A stretch of DNA of 64,000 bases from Rufibacter roseolus (GTDB lineage Bacteria > Bacteroidota > Bacteroidia > Cytophagales > Hymenobacteraceae). Made by a program: the position numbers and the translations under genes. Where the stretch lies: the NCBI RefSeq assembly GCF_017916365.1, contig NZ_JAFMSU010000002.1, forward strand, positions 62,001 through 126,000. Reading direction: 5' to 3'. Shown piece by piece: positions 34,033-43,490 of the stretch; within the stretch, counting starts at the first letter, position 1; each line of letters opens with the position of its first letter. The notes below the pieces were generated by a model. That model had not been told where the DNA came from, ran no database searches, and saw only the letters and a list, made by a program, of their open reading frames with translations.

Positions 34033-35658
34033 ATGCATAAATTTTCCAAATTCATCTTTTGCCTTCTAGGGGTTGTGACCATCTCTTTTACGGCCTGCAA
34101 CGACTTAGATCTGGTACCGGAGGATCGGTTCACGGATGCCAATTACTGGACTACTACTGAGAAGGTCAACAGTGTCCTGAACTCTGCCTATTCCCAGATG
34201 TACCGCAGTGACTACTTCTTCTACAATGAAGGCATGTCAGACAATGCCTACAATGGGAGAGGAGACCAAAACGGGGTGGCTTCCCTGGCCGCGGGGACCT
34301 ATGACGCCTCCCTTGGCAGAATACGGGAAGAGTGGAATTTCCATTATGCCGGGATCAAGACCTGCCATATCTTTTTAGAGAATGTAGACAGGGTAGAGAA
34401 CATGGATGCCACACTAAAGGACAGAATGAAAGCAGAGGCACGGTTCATCAGGGCTTTCCATTATTTCCAATTGTTGACCTGGTATGGAGACGTGCCCTTT
34501 TTCGACCACGATATATCAGTGGAAGAAGCCAAAACGATCTCCAGAACCCCACGGGCTCAGGTCTTGGAGTTTGTGTTGAATGAATTAACTCAGATTGCCG
34601 AGGCATTACCCATTAATACCGCTTATGCCGCGGCAGACAGGGGCAGAATCACCAAAGGCGCCGCCATAGCTTTGAAAGCCAGGGCCTTGTTGTATGAAGG
34701 CCGGTGGCAGGACGTGGTAACCACCTGCGAAACGCTGCTCAACAACAGCAATGGTACTTACAGTCTTTTCCCGTCTTACGAGGGAGTCTTTCTGCCCCAG
34801 AACGAAAACAACAGTGAAGTTATCCTGGATATCCAGTTTGTACCCGAGGTAAGGGCCCATAACCATTTCTTTGATATTGCCCCTTTGGCCGTGGGTGCCC
34901 GGCTGAATGCCCTTGCGCCCACCCAGGAACTGGTAGACAGCTATTTGACGGAAAACGGAAGAAGAATTCAGGAAACCGGGTCAGAGTATGACGAATCAGA
35001 TCCTTACGATAATCGTGATCCTCGTTTCGCTTCTACCATTGTGTATCATGGCTATGAATGGAAAAGGGCAAACGGCACCACTGAAACCATTTACACCCAA
35101 CCAGGATCTGATCCTGATGCCTCTGCCGTAGACGAGTACAAACCAGGGGGGGTGAGCTCGCCTACCGGGTATTACTTCAGAAAATACTATGACCCTACCT
35201 CTTCGGTGAATTTCCTGTCTGGGCTTAACCTCATCTTGATCCGGTACGCAGATGTCTTGTTGATGTACGCGGAAGCCAAGAATGAGCTGGGGCAAATGAA
35301 TGAAACCATTTGGAACCAGACCATCAGAGCCCTCCGGGCCCGCGCAGGTTTCACTGATCCAGCAGCCTTAAACTACCCTGCAGTGGCCCAGGATGAGCTG
35401 AGAGCCATCATCAGAAACGAGCGCCGGATAGAGTTGGCGTTTGAAGGACTTCGGATTTTTGATATCCGCAGGTGGAGAATAGGGGGGCAGGTTTTAAACG
35501 GTTGGGCCCATGGCGCAAAGTTCGGTCCTTCTTCTGTTGACAATGGCTACATCAGAGTCAACCAAAGAACCTTTGACGAAAGCAGACACTACCTGTGGCC
35601 GATTCCCCGCGACGAAAGGGCGCTTAATCCAAATCTTACCCAAAACCCTAATTGGTAA
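34033..35658 (+). CDS. SusD/RagB family outer-membrane lipoprotein
   Basis: 541 aa with a lipobox (FTAC, near residues 18-21) for a surface lipoprotein. SusD marks: LDLVPEDRFTDANYW at the start, ARFIRAFHYFQLLTWYGDVPFFD, RADVLLMYAEAKNELG-like YADVLLMYAEAKNE, and IIRNERRIELAFEGLRIFDIRRW, ending WPIPRDERALNPNLTQNPNW. It caps the SusC barrel and binds the glycan. Translation follows SusC closely. Confidence 0.96.
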   Translation: MHKFSKFIFCLLGVVTISFTACNDLDLVPEDRFTDANYWTTTEKVNSVLNSAYSQMYRSDYFFYNEGMSDNAYNGRGDQNGVASLAAGTYDASLGRIREEWNFHYAGIKTCHIFLENVDRVENMDATLKDRMKAEARFIRAFHYFQLLTWYGDVPFFDHDISVEEAKTISRTPRAQVLEFVLNELTQIAEALPINTAYAAADRGRITKGAAIALKARALLYEGRWQDVVTTCETLLNNSNGTYSLFPSYEGVFLPQNENNSEVILDIQFVPEVRAHNHFFDIAPLAVGARLNALAPTQELVDSYLTENGRRIQETGSEYDESDPYDNRDPRFASTIVYHGYEWKRANGTTETIYTQPGSDPDASAVDEYKPGGVSSPTGYYFRKYYDPTSSVNFLSGLNLILIRYADVLLMYAEAKNELGQMNETIWNQTIRALRARAGFTDPAALNYPAVAQDELRAIIRNERRIELAFEGLRIFDIRRWRIGGQVLNGWAHGAKFGPSSVDNGYIRVNQRTFDESRHYLWPIPRDERALNPNLTQNPNW

Positions 35659-35693
35659 TTGTTTCTCCATTTTAACCCTCTATCCATCTCTAT

Positions 35694-36833
35694 ATGAAAA
35701 ATTCACTTTTCCTTCATTTCCTTTCCTGGGCGGCAGCATTGTTGTTTTTAACAAGCTGTGAAGATGATAAAGAACTGGACCATACCCAGGTAACCGAGGT
35801 GAGCAATCTGTTCACGCCTGAAAACAACACCTTCATAAAATTGGAGCCAGCCTCCGGTAGCGCTGTGTTTGAATGGGCTCAGGCAAAGGCAGAAGACAAC
35901 GGAATCGTCTTCTATGAAGTGGTCTTCGACAAAGAGGCCGGAGACTTCTCTGACCCTATCTACAGCATCAAGTCTGATGGCAACGGGATTGGCAACACCC
36001 TTACCATGAGCTATTCCAGCCTGAACCAAATCGCGAAAATGGCCGGCATTGCCTCCCAAAGCAAAGGGAAAATCAAATGGACCGTTTTCTCCTCAAAAGG
36101 AATAAATGTGAAGAAATCCACGGTTTCCCACTTGCTGGAACTAGAACGTCCTGCCGGTTTCGCGGAGATTCCTTCTGCCTTGTACATTACGGGTTCTGCC
36201 TCTGAGGGCGGCGAAACCCTTAGTGAAGCCATTCCTTTCAAACAGACGCAATCTGGGGTGTTTGAGATTTATACCTCGCTGAAGGCTGGTACTTACAATT
36301 TCGCTTCGGGCAATACCGGAACACCAATCACATACTCCATCAACAACGGCAGAATGGTAGAGGGCGGCACCACCACGGTTACCGGAGATACCAAAGTGTA
36401 CCGGATCAGATTGAACCTTAACAACGCCTCTGCTGAGTTTACCGAAATCAAGTCCTTAGGTCTATGGTTCTCCGCGGACAATAAGATCTGGTATGACCTG
36501 CCCTATGCCGGCAAAGGCACCTGGGAAATCAAGAACGCTCCGGTGGAATTCAAGCAGGAAGGCTGGGGCCGCGATGAGCGTTATAAATTCCGGTTTACAG
36601 TACTGAACGCGGCCGGAGAAGAGTCCCAGGAGTGGTATGGCAGCCAGAACAGTGACAATAGCCGGCCTAACAGCAATACCGCTCTTTCTTACTGGTATAT
36701 GTTCCCGGTGAACAGTTCCCAGTATGATTACTCCTTCAAATTCAATGAGAGCGCTGACCGCAAGAACGCTGATATCAAAGTGGATTTCAGTGCGACAGCA
36801 GATCAGTACACCCATTCTGTTATCGTGAAATAA
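35694..36833 (+). CDS. SusE-like outer-membrane lipoprotein
   Basis: 379 aa with a lipobox (LTSC, near 17-20) and a SusE-type Ig fold at the N-terminus (LFTPENNTFIKLEPASGSAVFEWAQA). Two beta-sandwich glycan-binding domains follow, the last rich in aromatic residues (YDLPYAGKGTWEI, YWYMFPVNSSQYDYSF). It is a surface glycan-binding protein of the SusCDE set and holds the substrate near the transporter. It fits its place after SusD, 35 nt downstream. Confidence 0.85.
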   Translation: MKNSLFLHFLSWAAALLFLTSCEDDKELDHTQVTEVSNLFTPENNTFIKLEPASGSAVFEWAQAKAEDNGIVFYEVVFDKEAGDFSDPIYSIKSDGNGIGNTLTMSYSSLNQIAKMAGIASQSKGKIKWTVFSSKGINVKKSTVSHLLELERPAGFAEIPSALYITGSASEGGETLSEAIPFKQTQSGVFEIYTSLKAGTYNFASGNTGTPITYSINNGRMVEGGTTTVTGDTKVYRIRLNLNNASAEFTEIKSLGLWFSADNKIWYDLPYAGKGTWEIKNAPVEFKQEGWGRDERYKFRFTVLNAAGEESQEWYGSQNSDNSRPNSNTALSYWYMFPVNSSQYDYSFKFNESADRKNADIKVDFSATADQYTHSVIVK

Positions 36834-36911
36834 ATCCTGGTTCTTCCCCAGCCCTGGCACTGTGATCAGGAAAAGGGTTGGGGAAGTCCCTTACGTTTTA
36901 AGCCTCTTTTT

Positions 36912-38072
36912 ATGAAAACAATACATTTTCAACGCATCCTGTGCATTGGCTTGATGGCCGTGTTAGGGGTTTTCAGCTCCTGTGAAGAGGAGCCCTTCCC
37001 GCTGTATGACCGTGACTCTGAAGTGGTGGTGTACGATTGGGCAGCCACCGCAGACTCTCTGCAGGATAAAACCTACAGTACTTTCCTCTCTGCAGATGGC
37101 AAGTATTTCATCCAGAACAATACCGGCAACACCAATTTTAATTACTGGTGGAATGCCCATGCCCTGGATGCGTTGGTAGATGCTTACCAAAGAACCAAGG
37201 AAGCGGTCTATGTGCAGCGCATGAAATCCCTGCTGAACGGCATCAAAGACAAAAACAATGGCGCCCTGCCCAACGAGTTTTATGATGACATGGAGTGGCT
37301 CGCCCTTTCCAGCCTTCGGGCGTATGATGCCACCAAAGATCCCGCTTTTCTGGAGGCAACCACCTTGCTGTGGCAAGACATTAAAACTGGCTTGAATGCA
37401 AACCAGGGCGGCGGTATTGCCTGGAAGAAAACCCAGCTGGATTACAAAAACACCCCCGCCAATGCCCCGGCCATCATTTTGGCCTCAAGGCTGTACCAAC
37501 TGCAGAAGAAGCAGGAGGACCTCGACTTGGCCAAAACCCTTTACACTTGGCTGAAGTCTACTTTGGTGGACCCGTCTACCGGAATTGTTTGGGATGGAAT
37601 TAACAGAACCGGGAATGGCCAGGTAGACAAGAACTGGATCTTTACCTACAACCAGGGCGTGTTCATAGGCGCGGCGGAAGAGCTGTTCAAAGCCACTGGT
37701 GACCAGGCCTACTTAACAGATGCCGTACGCACCGCCAACAGCACCATCAACAGCACCGAGCTAGCGCCAGGTGGTTTGTTAAGAAGCGAAAACCAGGGAG
37801 ACGGTGGCCTTTTCAAAGGAATCTTGGTGCGGTACCTGGCCCGTTTGATTGAACAGCCCAATGTGGCACAGGTGGAAAAGGCGAAATACATCAACTTTCT
37901 GAAATACAACGCCGAAACGCTCTATGCTAAAGGCATCCGGAGGCCCGCCCTCATGATAAGCCCCGACTGGAAAAATATGCCTGGTGAATCCACTGATTTT
38001 TCTACCCAGCTTTCTGGGCTCATGCTCTTGGAGGCCATGGCGAGGTTGGATGAATTGAACCTCCTTGACTAA
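36912..38072 (+). CDS. GH76 family alpha-1,6-mannanase (lipoprotein)
   Basis: 386 aa with a lipobox (FSSC, near 21-24). The (alpha/alpha)6 GH76 pattern shows NYWWNAHALDALVDAY near 80 and YDDMEWLALSSLRAYD near 122, where the DD pair provides the two catalytic Asp residues; LYTWLKSTL and the WIFTYNQGVFIGA stretch also match. It is predicted to cut the alpha-1,6-mannan backbone at the cell surface. It is part of the mannan locus; 78 nt follow SusE. Confidence 0.93.
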   Translation: MKTIHFQRILCIGLMAVLGVFSSCEEEPFPLYDRDSEVVVYDWAATADSLQDKTYSTFLSADGKYFIQNNTGNTNFNYWWNAHALDALVDAYQRTKEAVYVQRMKSLLNGIKDKNNGALPNEFYDDMEWLALSSLRAYDATKDPAFLEATTLLWQDIKTGLNANQGGGIAWKKTQLDYKNTPANAPAIILASRLYQLQKKQEDLDLAKTLYTWLKSTLVDPSTGIVWDGINRTGNGQVDKNWIFTYNQGVFIGAAEELFKATGDQAYLTDAVRTANSTINSTELAPGGLLRSENQGDGGLFKGILVRYLARLIEQPNVAQVEKAKYINFLKYNAETLYAKGIRRPALMISPDWKNMPGESTDFSTQLSGLMLLEAMARLDELNLLD

Positions 38073-38178
38073 AAGGGACTGAGCTGGCAACGCAAGTTCA
38101 AGAGCAGCCCAGAAGCCAAAGGATCGGCGTCCATTTTCCAGATTTTACATTCAGAATTTTCATTAGCGTACAACCAAA

Positions 38179-39594
38179 ATGAATAGAAGAACCTTTATTC
38201 AGAGTTCGGCTTTGGTGGGAGCCGGCGTGCTTTTTAACCCCCAGTTTCTCTTCGCCTCGGCAGAATTCCCGGTAGTCCGGGTACCTGCGGCGAAGCGTAA
38301 TTTCCAGAGTAAGTCAGTTGACCAGGCCATTGCAGAATTTGCGAAGAACGTCAAGGACAAGGAATTAAGCTGGCTGTTCCAGAACTGTTTCCCCAGTACT
38401 TTAGATACAACGGTAACGCACAAAATGGAAGCCGGAAAACCAGACACCTATGTCATCACCGGTGATATTGATGCCATGTGGTTGCGTGACAGCTCGGCGC
38501 AGGTGTGGCCTTATCTGCAGTTTGCAAACAAAGACGAAAAGTTAAAGCAACTGATTGCCGGCGTCATTAACCGCCAAACCCGGTGTATCCTGAAAGACCC
38601 TTACGCCAACGCGTTCTACGGCGATGATGCCAAAGTAGGGGAATGGAAGACCGATCACACCGACATGAAACCTGGCGTGCACGAGCGTAAGTGGGAGATA
38701 GATTCGCTATGTTACCCCATCAGGCTGGCCTACCACTACTGGAAAACCACTAATGACACCAAACCCTTCGGCACCGAGTGGCAGCAGGCGGTGAAAACAA
38801 CGCTCAAGACCTTTAAAGAGCAGCAGCGCAAGGTAGACCTGGGTCCTTACAAGTTCCAGCGCACAACCCAGTTTGCCACTGACACGCTGTCCATGGCCGG
38901 GTATGGAAACCCTGTGAACCCAGTAGGTTTGATATGCTCCTCCTTTAGGCCCAGTGATGATGCCACGGTATACTCCTTTCTGGTACCGTCTAACTTTTTC
39001 GCCGTTGTGAGTTTACGGCAGGCCGCCGAGATGATGGACAAAATCGCCAAGGATCAAAAGACAGCTAATGACATGACTGCTTTGGCAAAAGAAGTGGAAG
39101 CTGCCTTGAAGGACCATGCCATCATTGACCATCCAAAACACGGCAAGCTCTATGCGTTTGAAGTGGACGGGTTCGGGAACCACTACCTGATGGACGATGC
39201 CAACGTGCCTAGTCTTCTGTCCTTGCCGTACCTGGGGGCCATCAGCGTTTCTGACCCCATTTATCAAAATACCCGCAAATTCGTCTTGTCTACGAGCAAC
39301 CCGTTCTTCTACAAAGGCAAAGCCGGGGAAGGAGTAGGAGGACCCCACGTGGGCAAAGACATGATCTGGCCCATGGCCATTATCATGAGAGGCCTCACCA
39401 GCACCAGCCAGGAGGAGATCAAGACGTGTATCAACATGCTGAAGAACACGCACGGGGGAACTGGTTTCATGCACGAGAGCTTCCACAAAGACGACCCTAA
39501 TAAATTCAGCCGTTCCTGGTTTGCCTGGGCCAACACCCTGTTCGGGGAACTGCTCTGGAAAACCTACCAGGAAACGCCCAAGCTCCTGGCTTAA
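38179..39594 (+). CDS. GH125 family exo-alpha-1,6-mannosidase
   Basis: 471 aa with a twin-Arg-like signal (NRRTFIQSSALVGAG) that suggests export to the periplasm. GH125 marks include YVITGDIDAMWLRDSSAQVWPYL, ERKWEIDSLCYPIRLAYHYW, SSFRPSDDATVYSFLVPSN, and GGPHVGKDMIWPMAIIMRGLTS. These enzymes release mannose from alpha-1,6-linked oligomers without a metal ion, so it probably trims the products of the GH76 enzyme. Confidence 0.94.
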   Translation: MNRRTFIQSSALVGAGVLFNPQFLFASAEFPVVRVPAAKRNFQSKSVDQAIAEFAKNVKDKELSWLFQNCFPSTLDTTVTHKMEAGKPDTYVITGDIDAMWLRDSSAQVWPYLQFANKDEKLKQLIAGVINRQTRCILKDPYANAFYGDDAKVGEWKTDHTDMKPGVHERKWEIDSLCYPIRLAYHYWKTTNDTKPFGTEWQQAVKTTLKTFKEQQRKVDLGPYKFQRTTQFATDTLSMAGYGNPVNPVGLICSSFRPSDDATVYSFLVPSNFFAVVSLRQAAEMMDKIAKDQKTANDMTALAKEVEAALKDHAIIDHPKHGKLYAFEVDGFGNHYLMDDANVPSLLSLPYLGAISVSDPIYQNTRKFVLSTSNPFFYKGKAGEGVGGPHVGKDMIWPMAIIMRGLTSTSQEEIKTCINMLKNTHGGTGFMHESFHKDDPNKFSRSWFAWANTLFGELLWKTYQETPKLLA

Positions 39595-39832
39595 AGCTGG
39601 GTTTTACCAGGTGAGGATTGCAGGAAGGGCCCCCACCTTCCTGCTTTCCGAACCTTTTTCCTTCTGATGTGAGACCTATCTCGTTGCCTTTCTGCAACGG
39701 AGGGTCTTGCGCTGCAATTCCTCCAGTGCCTGTATTTTGAATTTGGCTTACCGTTGATCTGGTGAACGGCTCGTTCCCTTTGAGTTAAACCAGCATTTTG
39801 CAAAAGCCATAAACTATTAACCATTCCCCCTG

Positions 39833-42031
39833 ATGAATACCTTGAAAAGTGCTTTGATCTTGTTGGTGGCTATCTTCATCTGCTCTTGTGCTAAAACGAT
39901 AAAGCTAAGCGCTGAGAAGAAGGATATTACTAAATCAACCGAGAAAGGCTACACCCAGTACGTAAACACCTTTATCGGCACGGCTCCTTTGCAGGACCCA
40001 AAAATTATTGGCTATAATCCTCCTGAGGGCTGGCGCGTATGGGCCGGGCTGGTGTACCCGGGAAGTTCCCTTCCCAATGCCATGGTCCAGTTAAGCCCTA
40101 TCACCGAGTATGGCTCCGGGGCGGGGTATGAGTATGAAGACACCCTTATCTACGCCTTCACGCACACGAACAAAGGCCATTGGAACCTCTGCAACATACC
40201 CGTGCTGCCCGTCACCGGAAGCACCCAGGGCAAAGATGCGTTTTACTCAAGGTATTCGCATGACCAGGAGAAGGCCGCACCGGGTTTTTACGGCGTTTTT
40301 CTGAAAGACTACCAAATCCAGGCAAACCTGACTTCCACCCTTAGGGCTGGCTTTCACCAATATACCTATCCCTCAAGCAAAGACCGCAGCATTGTGTTTG
40401 ACCTGGCCAAAGCCAATAACCCCGTCAGGAAGTGGAGCATCCAGCAGGTAGGCAACAATGCCGTGCAGGGGCACCAGGATGTAGGGGAAAAGATATACTT
40501 CTACGCCACCCTCAGCACAGAACTGAGCAGCCTGGAGAAAAGAGGCGAGAACACCAAAAACGGGATAGCTATTCTACACCTCAAGGACGGCGGCAATGCT
40601 ACCGTTGACATGCGCATCGGGCTTTCTTTTGTGAGCGTGGAAAACGCCAAACAGAACCTGGAAAGCGAAATAGGAAACAAAACCTTCGCTACCATCAGAA
40701 ATGAGGCGAATATCACCTGGGAGAACCTGCTATCAAAAATTCAGGTGAAAGGGGGCACAGCCAAACAGAAACAACTTTTCTATACCTCTTTGTACCGGTC
40801 TTTTCTCTGGCCTGCCTTACGCAGTGACACCAATGGTGAGTATACAGACGCAAAAGGAAACAGAACGAAAGCCGATTTCAACTACTACACCGAACCATCC
40901 CTTTGGGACACCTACCGGAATAACCTCATTTTACTGGGCATTGTTTCGCCTGAGGTAACGGTAGATGTGATAAAGTCGCTCAAAGACGTGGGCGATAAAA
41001 CCGGCTTCATTCCTACCTTTTTCCACGGAGACCATGCCGCCCCTTTTATCGCCGGATCTTATGCCAGAGGCTTAGACGGTTTTGATGTGAAAGCCACCTA
41101 TAACCTGCTCCTGCGAAACGCCAACGTAGAAGGCGGGGCGAGGCCTTACATCACCGAGTACATCCAGAAAGGCTTTATCTCTGACCCCGATGTGGCCAAC
41201 CCCCACGTGGAGACCAAGGCCAAGGCCGGTGTTTCCAAAACCCTGGAATATGCCTATGATGATTATTCCCTCGCTCAGCTTGCCAAAGCCCTAGGCGATA
41301 CGGCAAATTACCGGGTGCTCATGAAACGGTCTCAGAACTACCGCAACATGTTCGATACCAAAACCAGGTTCATGCGAGGCCGGTTGGCCAACGGTGACTG
41401 GATCAAGAATTTCAATCCGCAGTATCCTTACTACGAGTACATGTACCGCGAGGCGAATGCCTGGCAAGTCTCTTTCTTCGCCCTGCACGACATGAAAGGA
41501 CTGATAGGTTTGTACGGTGGCCCGAAACCTTTTGAGGCAAAGCTGGATTCCTTGTTCACCCTGCCCTGGAACCCCAACTACATCGCCAGAAACGTGGAAA
41601 GCATGATCGGGCAGTACTGCCACGGTAACCAACCTGACCACGAAGCGCCGTTTTCCTACTACTTCATAAATAAACCCGAAAAATCGCAGCAGATGATTGA
41701 CCGCATCATGAACGATCTCTACGGGATAGGAGAGGACGGATTAGCGCTCTGCGGCATGGACGACTCCGGAGAGATGTCTTCCTGGTATGTCTTCAATGCC
41801 CTGGGCCTGTACCCGTTCTCCCCCGCCGATGATGAGTACCTGGTCACCGTGCCCATCTTTGATGAAGTACGCTGGAAATTGCCCAACGGCAAAGAGGTTA
41901 TGATCAAGAAGTCAGGGGAAGACCGTGCCTTGAAATCTATTCTGGTGAATGACAAAGCCCAGAAAGGGTATTTCGTTTCCCATGACCTGTTCCGGAATGG
42001 CGGCAACTTAGGCGTAGTCACAGGCAATTGA
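39833..42031 (+). CDS. GH92 family alpha-mannosidase (divergent)
   Basis: 732 aa with a lipobox (CSC, near 17-19). It has VNTFIGT at the start of the mature enzyme and, near the C-terminus, LALCGMDDSGEMSSWYVFNALGLYPFSP, a GH92 hallmark region with the catalytic acidic residues. The usual HLSGTG-type motif is replaced by FTHTNKGHWNLCNIPVLP, so it belongs to a divergent branch. GH92 enzymes are calcium-dependent exo-alpha-mannosidases acting on alpha-1,2/1,3/1,4-linked side chains. The linkage cannot be read here. It follows GH125 after 238 nt. Confidence 0.9.
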   Translation: MNTLKSALILLVAIFICSCAKTIKLSAEKKDITKSTEKGYTQYVNTFIGTAPLQDPKIIGYNPPEGWRVWAGLVYPGSSLPNAMVQLSPITEYGSGAGYEYEDTLIYAFTHTNKGHWNLCNIPVLPVTGSTQGKDAFYSRYSHDQEKAAPGFYGVFLKDYQIQANLTSTLRAGFHQYTYPSSKDRSIVFDLAKANNPVRKWSIQQVGNNAVQGHQDVGEKIYFYATLSTELSSLEKRGENTKNGIAILHLKDGGNATVDMRIGLSFVSVENAKQNLESEIGNKTFATIRNEANITWENLLSKIQVKGGTAKQKQLFYTSLYRSFLWPALRSDTNGEYTDAKGNRTKADFNYYTEPSLWDTYRNNLILLGIVSPEVTVDVIKSLKDVGDKTGFIPTFFHGDHAAPFIAGSYARGLDGFDVKATYNLLLRNANVEGGARPYITEYIQKGFISDPDVANPHVETKAKAGVSKTLEYAYDDYSLAQLAKALGDTANYRVLMKRSQNYRNMFDTKTRFMRGRLANGDWIKNFNPQYPYYEYMYREANAWQVSFFALHDMKGLIGLYGGPKPFEAKLDSLFTLPWNPNYIARNVESMIGQYCHGNQPDHEAPFSYYFINKPEKSQQMIDRIMNDLYGIGEDGLALCGMDDSGEMSSWYVFNALGLYPFSPADDEYLVTVPIFDEVRWKLPNGKEVMIKKSGEDRALKSILVNDKAQKGYFVSHDLFRNGGNLGVVTGN

Positions 42032-42186
42032 TTCTAAGCCTCAGAAGGCCAAAAAGATGCCAGTCATCTGAAGGTGTTTTAGGCTTGTTTTCCGGAAACC
42101 GGGTAAAAAACACCTAAAAGCAATATGTTTCATCTAGTCGTGGAGAAGGTCTTTTATAACAAGATCCTGACTTTAATTCATCATCT

Positions 42187-43095
42187 ATGGATCCTACAAC
42201 AGTAGTGGGCATTGACGTAGGGGGCTCGCACATCACCGCCGCGTTGGTGAATCTGGGAACGAGCGCCCTGGTAGCGGGGTGTTACGTGCGGAAGGAAATC
42301 AACACCCAGGGCAGCGTGGCTGAGATCATTGGCGATTGGTGCGAGGTCATCCGGCAGGCTGCCGGCGTCAGCCATTCCTCCCCCGGGAAAATAGGCATTG
42401 CCATGCCAGGCCCGTTTGATTACCCCAATGGCGTCTCCCTCATCAAGGGCCAAAATAAATACGATATCCTCTACAAGCTGAACGTGAAGGAACTGCTGGC
42501 CGAGAGGCTCATGATGCGGCAGGAGGACATTCGATTCCTAAATGACGCGGAGTGTTTCCTGCTGGGAGAGGTGTTCTGCGGCGCAGCGCGGGGCGCCGAA
42601 GAGGTGCTGGGGCTCACGTTGGGCACCGGCCTGGGCTCCGCCTGGTGCCACCACGGCAAAGTGGCGGACGCGGACCTGTGGAACTCGCCCTTCAAGGAGG
42701 GCATCGCCGAGGATTACCTGTCCACACGCTGGTTCGTGGGTCGGTTCTTTGAACTCACCGGCCAAGAAGTGAAAGGCGTGAAGGAATTGGTTGCCTTGGC
42801 ACCCGAAGACCAAACCGTGCAGACCGTTTTCGATGAGTTCGGGCGGAACCTGGCAGATTTTATCGAAACGGCCCTGAAACGCCAGGATGCGGCGGTGGTG
42901 GTCATCGGGGGCAACATCTCCAAAGCCTTTCACCTGTTCTCCGCAGAGCTGGAGAAGCACCTGCAAAGTGCGGGCCTGTCCATACCTATCCGGGTGGCGG
43001 AGCTGGGGGAGGAGTCGGCTCTGATCGGGGCGGCCAGCTCCTGGAAAACTAGTCTGGAGGTGAAAACGGAAGCCGTGAATCCTTTGGGAAAATAA
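42187..43095 (+). CDS. ROK family sugar kinase (zinc motif absent)
   Basis: 302 aa with the ROK ATP-binding start VGIDVGGSHITAALVN, FLNDAECFLLGE around the catalytic Asp and LGLTLGTGLGSAWC as the phosphate-binding loop. The zinc motif CxCGxxGC usual in ROK kinases is missing; the region reads HHGKVADADLWNSPFKEG, as in some Bacteroidota ROK proteins. It probably phosphorylates mannose released by the locus (glucokinase or mannokinase), which would feed it to glycolysis. It is the last gene of the mannan locus. No HTH is present, so it is not a repressor. Confidence 0.85.
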   Translation: MDPTTVVGIDVGGSHITAALVNLGTSALVAGCYVRKEINTQGSVAEIIGDWCEVIRQAAGVSHSSPGKIGIAMPGPFDYPNGVSLIKGQNKYDILYKLNVKELLAERLMMRQEDIRFLNDAECFLLGEVFCGAARGAEEVLGLTLGTGLGSAWCHHGKVADADLWNSPFKEGIAEDYLSTRWFVGRFFELTGQEVKGVKELVALAPEDQTVQTVFDEFGRNLADFIETALKRQDAAVVVIGGNISKAFHLFSAELEKHLQSAGLSIPIRVAELGEESALIGAASSWKTSLEVKTEAVNPLGK

Positions 43096-43165
43096 GGTTT
43101 ACCCTTTTATTGCCAGATAGCCCAATTGTACCGTCGGCAACCGTATCTAACACCAGACTGAGTTA

Positions 43166-43365
43166 AGAAAGTATAGCTAACAGGTTCCCGAAAAGCCAGG
43201 TAGGAGAACCCTGCGGGCAGTTTCTGGAATCTTGCTTTATTTTTGGAAAGCGGCCAAAAGCGGGAGGAGGAGCAGATCTTGTCAGACTTCTTTTATCTAG
43301 CTTAAGGTAGGTTCTAAAACAAAAAAGCCCTGCAAACTTTCGTTTACAAGGCTTTCTGAGTACCC
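43166..43365. repeat. 200-bp dispersed repeat, copy B
   Basis: Aligns to copy A (27911-28113) at about 80% identity by eye. It lies immediately 3' of tRNA-Leu and probably supplies its terminator (43325-43355). Confidence 0.75.
43325..43355 (-). terminator. Terminator of tRNA-Leu
   Basis: AAGCCCTGCAAAC and GTTTACAAGGCTT pair with two mismatches around TTTC, with a T-rich tail on the minus strand, just past the tRNA 3' end. Confidence 0.65.
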
Positions 43366-43444
43366 AGGGCCGGAGTCGAACCGGCACATCCGTGAAGATA
43401 TTGGTGTTTGAGACCAACGCGTCTACCGATTCCGCCACCTGGGC
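43361..43444 (-). tRNA. tRNA-Leu (anticodon CAA)
   Basis: 84 nt. Acceptor GCCCAGG/CCTGGGT with discriminator A; D-stem GCG/CGC with GAATCGGTAGA loop; anticodon stem TTGGT/ACCAA around CTCAAAC (CAA); a long class II variable arm; T-stem GCCGG/CCGGC with TTCGACT. The 3' CCA is not encoded. It is 46 nt downstream of hscB on the same strand. Confidence 0.95.
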
Positions 43445-43490
43445 ATTTGCTCCTTTTCGGTAGATTCTGAAAAACGAGGCGTGAAACGCT

